A stretch of DNA of 19,987 bases from CAYRIH01 sp964424375 (GCA_964424375.1 CAYRIH010000011.1:1-19987), one strand, 5' to 3'; positions 5,601 to 12,139 are shown, counted from the stretch's first letter. Notes: generated by a model from the sequence alone, not told the origin. Made by a program: numbers and translations.

Positions 5601-5633
5601 TGTTTTACCTATTGTTGAAGTAATAATTCAACT

Positions 5634-5771
5634 TCACTTTCTTTTCTTTGTCCCAGGTATCCTTCTTAATTTCGGTCTCTTAGCATTCAGTGCATCATAA
5701 GCATTCTTCTTTGTCTTCAATAATTGCTGCTTTTTTTCTCGATAGAAAGATGATTGTTTTAAGTTATTCAT
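5634..5771 (-). CDS. Small very basic protein (45 residues), probably leaderless
   Basis: The minus strand encodes MNNLKQSSFYREKKQQLLKT and continues KKNAYDALNAKRPKLRRIPG to a TKKRK end; about a third of the residues are Lys or Arg. There is no Shine-Dalgarno. A TATGAT box ends exactly 6 nt before the ATG, so the transcript should begin at the start codon. It is the only ORF between boundary repeats R3 and R4, which makes it a cassette of about 250 bp. The charge suggests nucleic acid or ribosome binding, but no family is recognised. An inverted repeat GTTGAA/TTCAAC follows the stop. Confidence 0.6.
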   Translation of the reverse strand: MNNLKQSSFYREKKQQLLKTKKNAYDALNAKRPKLRRIPGTKKRK

Positions 5772-5777
5772 TTATTT

Positions 5778-5806
5778 ATCATATCAAAAAATCTGCTCTC
5801 AGAGTT
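5778..5806 (-). promoter_or_regulatory. Promoter of the 45-residue protein (weak -35)
   Basis: TATGAT preceded by a 17-bp spacer with a six-T run (GAGAGCAGATTTTTTGA), as in the other units. The hexamer at the -35 position, AACTCT, is poor. Confidence 0.5.
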
Positions 5807-5816
5807 TTTTCCTCTG

Positions 5817-5848
5817 TTGGCTCCCCCTATTGGACGAGTTCAGAACTT
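5817..5848 (-). repeat. Cassette-boundary repeat R3 (tRNA 3'-end-like)
   Basis: Minus strand AAGTTCTGAACTCGTCC, then AATAGGGGGAGCCAA. It contains the 11-bp palindrome AGTTCTGAACT. Its 3' half matches R4 and R6. Confidence 0.75.
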
Positions 5849-5893
5849 TGGACTGGGTGAAAATAAGAAAAGAGATGGATGAATTACAGTAAA

Positions 5894-6301
5894 CTACAAG
5901 ACTTTCTGAAATTCTTTAACTTCGCCTTCTAAAACTGCTCTTGTCTTTGGAATTTCTTTTATTTCTTTTGGCAAATTCGAAATATCGAAATATTTGATTG
6001 GTCTCTTTAATTCTTTAAACATTTGGATTTCAGCTAATACCCCATCACTTAAGTCCCCGAATACCCATAATTCGTCACATCGTTTTATTAGATTGTTATT
6101 ACCATTTCTGACTAAATCTCTGTTTACTAATTCATAAAGGTAATAACCAAAAACATTAAAGGGGTTTATCGGTACAGCTCCTTGTTCAAAAACATATTTA
6201 CAAATTAACATTCTCTGATGAAAATTCTTACAAGATTGTGCGGTAAAAACCACTTTTTTATCTTGTTGTAATTTTTTTGCTTTATGCTTAAAGTTTTTCA
6301 T
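5894..6301 (-). CDS. Nucleoside 2-deoxyribosyltransferase-like protein (DUF4406/DUF7768-like)
   Basis: From the ATG at 6301 the protein has 135 residues (MKNFKHKAKKLQQDKKVVFT). The signature is the C-terminal half: CDELWVFGDLSDGVLAEIQM then FKELKRPIKYF. This is the pattern of the NDT-like fold (D-E-x-W-V-F-G, S-D-G-x-x-x-E-I) found in many phage and mobile-element proteins thought to act on nucleosides or nucleotides. True catalytic activity is not shown. A reading from 6319 adds six residues, but a TAATAA box ends 7 nt before the 6301 ATG and would overlap that longer form, so a leaderless start at 6301 is preferred. It is a single-gene cassette between R2 and R3. Confidence 0.7.
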   Translation of the reverse strand: MKNFKHKAKKLQQDKKVVFTAQSCKNFHQRMLICKYVFEQGAVPINPFNVFGYYLYELVNRDLVRNGNNNLIKRCDELWVFGDLSDGVLAEIQMFKELKRPIKYFDISNLPKEIKEIPKTRAVLEGEVKEFQKVL

Positions 6302-6355
6302 ATATACATTATTACACATTCACAAAAACCCGCTCCTGTAGCGACTAATTTATTC

Positions 6356-6387
6356 GTGGCTCGCTTTCTCAAGCGATTTTCGAACTT
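6356..6387 (-). repeat. Cassette-boundary repeat R2 (tRNA 3'-end-like)
   Basis: Minus strand AAAGTTCGAAAATCGCTTG, then AGAAAGCGAGCCACG. It keeps the TTCGAA loop and GAGCCA end but has a different middle, which itself forms a CGCTT/AAGCG hairpin. Confidence 0.6.
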
Positions 6388-6475
6388 TGGGTTGGAAGAC
6401 AATTACATTAGAGCTTCAAGGCCCTCAACCTATTCTAGAGAAATTAAACCATATTCAACCTCAAGCCACCTAAGG

Positions 6476-6910
6476 CTATGCTTGTCCACAGAGTTCGTGC
6501 TTCGGATCTAGCCAAACCACATAAAATACATTATCAATAAAATATCCGTGTACTCTGCCGTGTTTATTGGAAGAAAGCTGAAACTGCCAGGCATCCTCAG
6601 CCACATCTTCACCAACATTCCCAAATCCATCTTCAGAAACCCGAGTATCTGAAAAGTCGATTTTATGACATCTTAAACCATCACTATTCCTAATAGTCAT
6701 ATCCAATTTCGTCATACAACACAAATCTTTTAATCTCTCTACAAGCTTATTAAAGTAAGAGATATCTTTATCTTTATACTTAAATTTTTCTCCCTCTGTC
6801 CTCAGTCTACGAAAATTAAAAGAGACGAGTGTATCTCTATTGATTTTGGACAACACAACCTTATCTGAAGCAAACTGAATCTTAGTTGGCCGGATCTTTG
6901 ATTTTCCCAC
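6476..6910 (-). CDS. Putative toxin partner of the Panacea-type antitoxin (144 residues)
   Basis: A basic N-terminal half (MGKSKIRPTKIQFASDK, then NFRRLRTEGEKFKYKDKD) leads to a conserved-looking C-terminus, WQFQLSSNKHGRVHGYFIDN followed by VFYVVWLDPKHEL. A WxxxxSxxxxGRxxGYxxxxxFYxVWLDPxH pattern recurs in uncharacterised proteins beside DUF4065/Panacea genes, as far as I recall. The start at 6910 overlaps the end of the antitoxin gene by 29 nt, so translation is probably coupled and the antitoxin is made first. Overlap, order and size fit a type II toxin-antitoxin operon. The toxic activity and its target are unknown and toxicity is inferred from context only. Confidence 0.6.
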   Translation of the reverse strand: MGKSKIRPTKIQFASDKVVLSKINRDTLVSFNFRRLRTEGEKFKYKDKDISYFNKLVERLKDLCCMTKLDMTIRNSDGLRCHKIDFSDTRVSEDGFGNVGEDVAEDAWQFQLSSNKHGRVHGYFIDNVFYVVWLDPKHELCGQA

Positions 6911-7388
6911 TGTAGTAACTCCTCATTGTATTTATAGAAATAACCACATTGCACTTAGCATCTGGAGCTAGATTGCCTCGAGCCTCAATCCAAGGGTCTT
7001 CCTGGTGGGTCATCAATTCAAGCTCATAGGCACCACTAGGCATATAAGCTTGGGCTACCTCTTTCAAAAAGGCAATAACCTCAGGGTCTAACTGTTTTTC
7101 TATCTCTTGCATAGTTATATCGGCAGGGATGGGAGTGGAACCTCGCTCCTTATAAGTTTGGTAAAGCTCAGGCAAGACTGGACCGCGTACCCAAGCCTGA
7201 AAATCACCTTTAAACAAGGGTTTTTTATGGTTTGCCAAGAACCAAGCTTGAGCATAATAGACCAGTTTCTGCAATTTAAGATTCGTAATGGTTTCGCCTT
7301 TATCATCAGCAAAAGCTAAGAAGAAGTTAGCTACGTCCTGGTACGTAACCTTTTTAGAGGTTTGCTTTGAAGTTTTTGTCTCGGTCAT
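6882..7388 (-). CDS. Panacea-domain (DUF4065/SocA/GepA-like) antitoxin
   Basis: A 168-residue protein with the Panacea/DUF4065 signature: ITNLKLQKLVYYAQAWFL (about 34-51), FQAWVRGPVLPELYQTYK (about 63-80), and MTHQEDPWIEAR (about 126-137), close to the family's usual length. Panacea proteins act as antitoxins that neutralise many unrelated toxins by direct binding. Here the gene overlaps the next reading frame by 29 nt, making that protein the likely toxin. The N-terminus (MTETKTSKQTSKK) is polar and probably disordered. No strong ribosome binding site precedes the ATG, and about 200 nt without an obvious gene lie between it and the possible promoter near 7605. It forms a two-gene cassette between repeats R1 and R2. 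Confidence 0.85.
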   Translation of the reverse strand: MTETKTSKQTSKKVTYQDVANFFLAFADDKGETITNLKLQKLVYYAQAWFLANHKKPLFKGDFQAWVRGPVLPELYQTYKERGSTPIPADITMQEIEKQLDPEVIAFLKEVAQAYMPSGAYELELMTHQEDPWIEARGNLAPDAKCNVVISINTMRSYYSGKIKDPAN

Positions 7389-7655
7389 AGATTATCAGTT
7401 GAGGGATAAGATGTATTTGCCATTACCGAGCAATTTCCAGAGTTTACTTGGATCCTCCCTTACCTTTATTTAACCAGACAGAGACCCTTCAAATCAATAC
7501 TTATTTAGATTTTCCAGATATAACAGGCGTTTTCTAATACTATAAAATGCTAGCTTGGACAGTTATTATTGCAAACTAAAATAAAGTAGTAAAAACAATA
7601 AAACAACCTACACAAAACCATTCGCCCTCATTGCTGAAAGGGTGAAAACTAACGA
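7389..7655. other. Gene-free stretch upstream of the antitoxin unit
   Basis: No ORF with start and ribosome binding site is found on either strand. Near 7605-7610 the minus strand has TAGGTT after a GGTTTTGTG spacer similar to that of the 3032-3060 promoter, but its -35 is poor. If transcription starts there, the antitoxin mRNA has a leader of about 210 nt. Confidence 0.4.
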
Positions 7656-7682
7656 TTGGCTCAGCAGACGGGTTCAGAACCA
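7656..7682 (-). repeat. Cassette-boundary repeat R1 (tRNA 3'-end-like)
   Basis: Minus strand GGTTCTGAACCCGTC, then TGCTGAGCCAA. It contains the perfect 11-bp palindrome GGTTCTGAACC. Its length and spacing are the closest of all copies to the tRNA-Asn 3' end (GGTTCGAATCCGG to GGAGCCAA). Confidence 0.65.
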
Positions 7683-7747
7683 CCACCAAAGGAGGTAATT
7701 GAGGGGTTCTGGATAGGTCGGAACGCAGATGGGTTAATTGTAGAACT

Positions 7748-8416
7748 TTAGACAGCTAAATGCTGCTTCCCCAATGTTAAGGGGGACATAATGGTGGTGG
7801 TACTCTTAAGTTTAATAGCTAAATTTGGCACTTGCCGGTTTGCTAATTCAGGACGGTTATAGATATTACCATCCAACATTTTTACCGAAAGACCAACGAC
7901 CCCGTCCTGCTTACCAAATAATGGTATATCCATAATTTGTTTATAGATATCCCTTGCATACTTAGCATTAGAATTTAACTGCTTAGGAAATTGTATTGGA
8001 CAATCTTTTAAGATCGAGACCAAATGAATAATAAATTTTCTCCACCAACCATCAGAATCAAGTATTTTCGAGGAAACGCTAAGATGTACAAGCATTCTCT
8101 TCAATTCAGATCTGAGTTGCTCAAGGGATAAGACGCTTGATATAGTACGCAACATAGCATCATGGTCGTGCAGACCATCTACTACAACAATTGTTTTTTG
8201 TAATTCAAGTAACATATCCAAACCGGGCTTGGACCATTCAATGTTAGTGTGTTGCGCCCAATCACGGAAAAACTTGAGTACCTGATACTTGTCCTCAAGG
8301 GTATCTCTTTCAATAGCCTTCCAGCACACAGTCAATAAGTGCACCACTTCACTTTCGCTAAGTTCAGTGCTCTTCCCAATTATTCGCTGAACTTTATCAG
8401 CAATCTCATTAATCAT
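7748..8416 (-). CDS. Hypothetical soluble protein (222 residues), last gene of the tRNA-proximal cassette
   Basis: The start is the ATG at 8416 (MINEIADKVQRIIGKS), which overlaps the upstream stop as ATGA and so is translationally coupled. A longer frame from 8494 only shadows the upstream membrane protein. The protein looks alpha-helical and soluble, with Leu-rich stretches (LLTVCWKAIERDT, FFRDWAQHTNIEW, LSLEQLRSELKRMLVHLSVS). There is no signal peptide, membrane segment or metal motif. I do not recognise a family. It is preceded in the same unit by two tiny membrane proteins, so it may be tethered to the membrane by them. Repeat R1 follows about 65 nt after the stop. Confidence 0.65.
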   Translation of the reverse strand: MINEIADKVQRIIGKSTELSESEVVHLLTVCWKAIERDTLEDKYQVLKFFRDWAQHTNIEWSKPGLDMLLELQKTIVVVDGLHDHDAMLRTISSVLSLEQLRSELKRMLVHLSVSSKILDSDGWWRKFIIHLVSILKDCPIQFPKQLNSNAKYARDIYKQIMDIPLFGKQDGVVGLSVKMLDGNIYNRPELANRQVPNLAIKLKSTTTIMSPLTLGKQHLAV

Positions 8417-8580
8417 AGGACCAACACAGCTAATGAATATATAACTCCGAGGATAACCAACACTGGACCGATAAGACCGACCATAGATACCCATTTAGGC
8501 ACAACGCCGGTTCCAGCTGTATCTTCCCAAAAATAAGGTTTAGCAGGTGGAGGCGGAAATTTTAAATCAATATCTATCAA
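8413..8580 (-). CDS. Tiny membrane protein (55 residues), second in the tRNA-proximal cassette
   Basis: Read from a TTG at 8580 the product is MIDIDLKFPPPPAKPYFWED with a Pro-rich head, then TAGTGVVPKW and one strong hydrophobic helix (VGLIGPVLVILGVIYSLAVL) to the end. No ATG is available in this frame after the previous stop, so the start is uncertain. It overlaps the first small gene by 14 nt and the following gene by the ATGA junction, an arrangement that only makes sense if the frame is translated. Function unknown. The product would be a single-pass protein with a short Pro-rich cytoplasmic or outer tail. Confidence 0.5.
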   Translation of the reverse strand: MIDIDLKFPPPPAKPYFWEDTAGTGVVPKWVSMVGLIGPVLVILGVIYSLAVLVL

Positions 8581-8740
8581 TCCTGGAGCATTTATTGTTG
8601 ATATATTTAATCGTCAACATTTTTGATATCATGTATAACAAAAAACCAACCAATATCAAAACTCCTCCTAGTCTGGAAATCCAGAAATAAGAAGATATTC
8701 CGACAATTAATGCTACAATCTCTACAAATACTCCCATCAT
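8567..8740 (-). CDS. Tiny membrane protein (57 residues), first gene after tRNA-Asn
   Basis: The minus strand encodes MMGVFVEIVALIVGISSYFW followed by ISRLGGVLILVGFLLYMISK: two hydrophobic segments and a basic tail (about 39-57). The start is 8740 or the next codon, 8737. There is no Shine-Dalgarno. A CATATT box ends 6 nt before the second ATG, so this gene could be leaderless, or be translated from read-through of the tRNA-Asn transcript that ends about 50 nt upstream. Function unknown. Its place directly behind the tRNA suggests the most recent insertion if new units enter at the tRNA. Confidence 0.5.
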   Translation of the reverse strand: MMGVFVEIVALIVGISSYFWISRLGGVLILVGFLLYMISKMLTIKYINNKCSRIDRY

Positions 8741-8789
8741 TCTAATATGTTATTGACAAGGCACTTGGGTCGCTTTGCTCGTTTTCTCT

Positions 8790-8864
8790 TGGCTCCGGGG
8801 GCCGGATTCGAACCGGCAACCCACTGCTTAACAGGCAGTTGCTCTACCATTGAGCTACCCCGGA
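8790..8864 (-). tRNA. tRNA-Asn (GTT)
   Basis: A 75-nt cloverleaf: acceptor TCCGGGG/CCCCGGA, discriminator G73 as in Asn tRNAs, D-stem GCTC/GAGC, anticodon stem ACTGC/GCAGT around CTGTTAA, T-arm GCCGG TTCGAAT CCGGC, encoded CCA. Its 3' end, GGAGCCA, borders the cassette island and matches the ends of the island's repeats. It lies about 30 nt after rpoD on the same strand with no clear promoter between, so it may be cut from the rpoD transcript. Confidence 0.96.
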
Positions 8865-8881
8865 TTATTAAAATACCTACT

Positions 8882-8905
8882 GATTCTATTCCAATTCTAT
8901 TCCAA
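8882..8905. repeat. Short tandem repeat at the rpoD stop codon
   Basis: Two copies of ATTCTATTCCA (11 bp) in tandem; the upper copy contains the rpoD stop codon TAG, so the gene end was duplicated into the spacer before tRNA-Asn. Confidence 0.7.
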
Positions 8906-10372
8906 ATAATCTTTGAGTTTTTTGCTGTCTTTTGATCTTCTCAATTTCATCAATGCCTTAGCTTCAATTTGACGAATACGCTCACGAGTTACCCCGAATT
9001 CTCTACCAACTTCTTCTAAAGTATGAGCCCAATTACCACTCAAACCAAACCTCATTTTTAGAATTTTCTGTTCTCTGGGGGTTAAAAGATGTAACACCAA
9101 TCCAATATCACTTTTTAACAATTCATAAGCTGACTGCTCTTCTGGAGTTAAACTATCTTCATCTTTAATAAAATCACCTAATAAACTATCATCTTCATCC
9201 CCTACTGGTTTTTCTAAAGAAACTGTTTCTTGAGAAATCTTAAGAATATGGTTAACTTTTTCTATTTCTAATTCCATTTCATTGGCAATTTCTTCTGGTG
9301 AAGGAGCTCGACCTAATTCCTGAACTAACTGCCTTTGAGTTCTAGCTAATCTATTCATAGTTTCTACCATGTGAACAGGGATACGAATAGTTCTGGCCTG
9401 ATCAGCAATAGCCCTAGTAATAGCTTGTCTAATCCACCAAGTAGCATAGGTTGAAAACTTAAATCCTCTAGTGTAATCAAACTTTTCTACTGCTTTCATC
9501 AAACCGATATTTCCCTCTTGTATAAGATCTAAAAGAGTTAACCCTCTGCCAATATATCTTTTAGCAATAGACACCACTAAACGCAGGTTGGCCTCAGCTA
9601 ATTGCTTAGACGCTGTCCTATCACCTGCCGCCACTCGTTTAGCCAAAGCTACCTCTTCATGTTTTTTGAGCAAATCAATTTTACCGATTTCTTTCAGATA
9701 CATCCTTACCGAGTCTTCTCCAGCCGTTACATCTGATTCTTTGGCTTTAGATTTTATTTTTGCCTTCGAGCCTTTTCTGGTTTTTTTAGTTTCCACTGGC
9801 TCAGCATCCAATTGCCAAATTAAGTCATCTCTAACATTTACAACCTCTACACCTAATTCAAAGAACACTTCATACAATTTGTCTAACAATTCTACATTCT
9901 TTTCTGCTTCAGGAAAAGACTGAGACAACTCTTGTTGAGTAATAAAACCCTGATCTTGGCCTTTATACAACAAATGTTCTATCTCTACAGGAAAATTATA
10001 TTTTTTGTACCTCTGCCTAATATCTTCAACATCTTTTGTGCCCAAACCTTTTATTTGGGGTATTTGTTTCTTAATACCTTTGGTTTTTATCTTCTTGACA
10101 ACTTTTTTAGAAACTTTCTTAATAGTTTTCTTAACTTTAATCTTGGTTTTTGAGGTTGAAGTTTTTTTAACAACTTTTCTAGTCGATTTAATAACTTTTT
10201 TTGTTCGTTTTTTAAGACTTTTAGTCACTTTACGACTAGTTTTCTTGACCATTGTTTTTACTGTTTTCTTTATTATCTTCTTTTTAGAAGCAGTTCTTTG
10301 AGATTTCTTTTTGCTAATTCTAGCTGACTTACTTTTAATCCTCCTAATTGTAGTTTTCTTATTCTTAGCCAT
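8897..10372 (-). CDS. rpoD: Housekeeping RNA polymerase sigma factor (sigma-70/sigma-A)
   Basis: A 491-residue principal sigma factor. Residues 1-103 form an extremely Lys-rich, histone H1-like tail (KKIIKKTVKT, KKTIKKVSKK). Region 1.1 (about 115-185) follows, then a second basic linker (KTRKGSKAKIKSKAK), region 1.2 (DSVRMYLKEIG, about 230-239), region 2 (about 265-345) with FSTYATWWIRQAIT and IADQARTIRIPVHM, region 3 and region 4. Region 4.2 is HTLEEVGREFGVTRERIRQI, the -35-reading helix-turn-helix. All key residues for -10 and -35 recognition are standard, which matches the TTGACA/TATAAT-like promoters seen in the window. It starts 7 nt after dnaG, in the classic macromolecular synthesis order (here without rpsU). 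Confidence 0.96.
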   Translation of the reverse strand: MAKNKKTTIRRIKSKSARISKKKSQRTASKKKIIKKTVKTMVKKTSRKVTKSLKKRTKKVIKSTRKVVKKTSTSKTKIKVKKTIKKVSKKVVKKIKTKGIKKQIPQIKGLGTKDVEDIRQRYKKYNFPVEIEHLLYKGQDQGFITQQELSQSFPEAEKNVELLDKLYEVFFELGVEVVNVRDDLIWQLDAEPVETKKTRKGSKAKIKSKAKESDVTAGEDSVRMYLKEIGKIDLLKKHEEVALAKRVAAGDRTASKQLAEANLRLVVSIAKRYIGRGLTLLDLIQEGNIGLMKAVEKFDYTRGFKFSTYATWWIRQAITRAIADQARTIRIPVHMVETMNRLARTQRQLVQELGRAPSPEEIANEMELEIEKVNHILKISQETVSLEKPVGDEDDSLLGDFIKDEDSLTPEEQSAYELLKSDIGLVLHLLTPREQKILKMRFGLSGNWAHTLEEVGREFGVTRERIRQIEAKALMKLRRSKDSKKLKDYLE

Positions 10373-10379
10373 AGATTCA

Positions 10380-12110
10380 TTAAAACGCTTTAAATTTTTC
10401 TAAAAGCTCCTTGAGTTTATCGTGATTACCAGATTTTTCTGCTTGGGCAATTTCTTCTGCCATTTTGCTCATAGCCATTTTAGTACTACTCTGTTTAAGC
10501 AAATTAAGATAAAAATCCAGTTCATGTGCAATATCCAATTGAGACATATCAGAATAATGCTCTTCTATTACCATCATCATTTCTAGAATATCAATTCTGT
10601 CCTGGTAATCTAATTTCTCTACTACAGCATCAAGTGAAAATTCTTTCCTAGTATAACAATCTTTAAAACAGCCGTAAATCCGCTCTGAGAGTTTATCTGG
10701 CCATTTTATTTTTTCTAACTCGTCTTGAACACCTTTAAAGCAATCAGGTTTATACAAAAGTATACCTAAAATTCTCTTTTCTAACCAATAAGTATCTTGG
10801 GTTTTAGGCTTATCGTTCTGTTGAATAGTAGGTTTCTGAGGCAATTTTTTATTCTTAACCTTGCTTAAAGCTTCGTATAGATTTGAAGCATCAATTTTCA
10901 GAATAGTAGATAATTTTTTAATATATTGGTCTCTCTCTACTGGACTATCCAATAAGGCAATAACTGATAACACTTCGGCGGACACCTTTTTTTTAGCTGG
11001 TATTGAATCTTGGCCAAACTTATTTAAGGCAGATTTAATATAAAAATCTATAACTGGAACTGCATTGGCAATAATTTCTTTCCATATATCTATCCCAGCT
11101 TTAATACAATCATCTGGATCTTTATACTTCCCCAATAAAGCTACTTTAACTTCTAAATCATGCACCGAAGCCAGTTCGATAGCTCGTTTAGTAGCCTCAT
11201 TGCCAGCATTATCAGCATCCATTGCTAAGATTAAAATTTCAGCATATCGCCTAATCAAGCGAATATGTTCCGAAGTTAAGGCTGTGCCCGAAGAAGCTAT
11301 CACATTTTTTACTCCAGCTTGATAAGATGACAAAACATCTGTTTGACCTTCGACTAGTATAGCCGTTTTGTTGATAGAAATGTCTTCTTTGGTGACAGAC
11401 AAGCCATATAAAATCTTGCTTTTATTAAAAACTGGAGTTTCTGGAGAATTTAGATATTTAGGCAAATCCTCCAGATTTAATACTCGCCCAGTAAATCCAG
11501 CTACTTTGCCAATGACATTAGTAATTGGGAAAATAATGCGATTACGGAATTTATCACTATACCCATTGCGCCGCTGTACTATCAACCCTGCCTTTTCTAT
11601 ATCTTCTTGCACATAGTCTTTTCTTTGCAAAAATTTGAATAGATATTCCCAGCCAGACGAGGCATAACCTAATCTAAAAGTTCTAATTGTATCTCTATTA
11701 ATTCCTCTTTTAACTAAATAATTCATGGCCTGTCTGCCTTCTTGACTATCAGTTAAGGATTTCTCAAAAAATTTAGCTGCCAATTCGTTAATAGAAAATA
11801 ATTTGCTTTTTAATCCCCAATCACGTGGTTTGCTTTGCAGCTCTATCCCCGCTTTTTCGGCTAATTGATTTAAGGCCTCAGAAAAACTTAAACCTTCTTT
11901 TTCCATCAAAAAACTAAAGATATCTCCCCCCTTGCCACAGCCAAAGCAATGAAATATCTGCTTTTCTGAACTAACCAGAAAAGAAGAAGTTTTTTCACTA
12001 TGAAATGGACATAATCCTTTATGATTACGCCCCGCTTTTTTCAGGGGCATATACTGGCCAATTACATCAACTATATCCAATCTACTTTTTATGTCATCTA
12101 CTTCCGACAT
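10380..12110 (-). CDS. dnaG: DNA primase
   Basis: A 576-residue DnaG that makes RNA primers for DNA replication. The N-terminal zinc-binding domain has Cys34, His37, Cys55 and Cys58 (LCPFH and FHCFGCGKGGD). It is followed by the RNA polymerase core (about 115-330) with a Toprim domain: the conserved acidic motif LVEGQTDVL (EGYMD in E. coli) and LAMDADNAGNEAT (DxD metal ligands). The C-terminal part (about 440-576) is helical and fits a DnaB helicase-binding domain. The length is normal. It lies 29 nt downstream of the HAD gene and 7 nt upstream of rpoD, so the three are probably one operon. Confidence 0.97.
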   Translation of the reverse strand: MSEVDDIKSRLDIVDVIGQYMPLKKAGRNHKGLCPFHSEKTSSFLVSSEKQIFHCFGCGKGGDIFSFLMEKEGLSFSEALNQLAEKAGIELQSKPRDWGLKSKLFSINELAAKFFEKSLTDSQEGRQAMNYLVKRGINRDTIRTFRLGYASSGWEYLFKFLQRKDYVQEDIEKAGLIVQRRNGYSDKFRNRIIFPITNVIGKVAGFTGRVLNLEDLPKYLNSPETPVFNKSKILYGLSVTKEDISINKTAILVEGQTDVLSSYQAGVKNVIASSGTALTSEHIRLIRRYAEILILAMDADNAGNEATKRAIELASVHDLEVKVALLGKYKDPDDCIKAGIDIWKEIIANAVPVIDFYIKSALNKFGQDSIPAKKKVSAEVLSVIALLDSPVERDQYIKKLSTILKIDASNLYEALSKVKNKKLPQKPTIQQNDKPKTQDTYWLEKRILGILLYKPDCFKGVQDELEKIKWPDKLSERIYGCFKDCYTRKEFSLDAVVEKLDYQDRIDILEMMMVIEEHYSDMSQLDIAHELDFYLNLLKQSSTKMAMSKMAEEIAQAEKSGNHDKLKELLEKFKAF

Positions 12111-12139
12111 AATAAATTACTTAAACTGCTAACTGTATA

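Larger units (their letters stand above)
2790..8789 (-). mobile_element. Candidate tRNA-Asn-anchored gene cassette array
   Basis: About 6 kb of accessory DNA lie directly 3' of tRNA-Asn, with every gene on the minus strand. The island is punctuated by repeats resembling the tRNA-Asn 3' end, near 7656, 6356, 5817, 5570, 4771, 3952 and 3657, with a weak eighth near 3050-3110. Between repeats lie one to three small genes or a structured RNA, most with a promoter close to the repeat and several with a terminator. Cargo is typical of accessory DNA: an antitoxin/toxin pair, a HIT-like protein, a deoxyribosyltransferase-like protein and tiny membrane proteins. No integrase or transposase is seen inside. 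The interpretation as recombination-built cassettes is an inference; the repeats and the layout are visible directly. Confidence 0.6.

Noticed and set aside
3657..7682. Classical integron attC sites between the cassettes
   Set aside because: The repeats lack the RYYYAAC and GTTRRRY boxes in the required arrangement, and no IntI is present; similarity to a tRNA 3' end explains them better.
8417..8494. Longer start (8494) for the 222-residue protein
   Set aside because: The extra 26 codons are a shadow of the membrane protein in the other frame, and the ATGA junction at 8413-8416 is the natural start.
2790..8790. CRISPR array
   Set aside because: Repeats are far apart, degenerate and separated by genes, with no regular spacers and no cas genes.
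9932..10301. Hydrophobic plus-strand ORFs opposite rpoD
   Set aside because: They are the antisense image of the Lys-rich tail of sigma-A (AAA/AAG codons read as Phe/Leu) and have no start signals.
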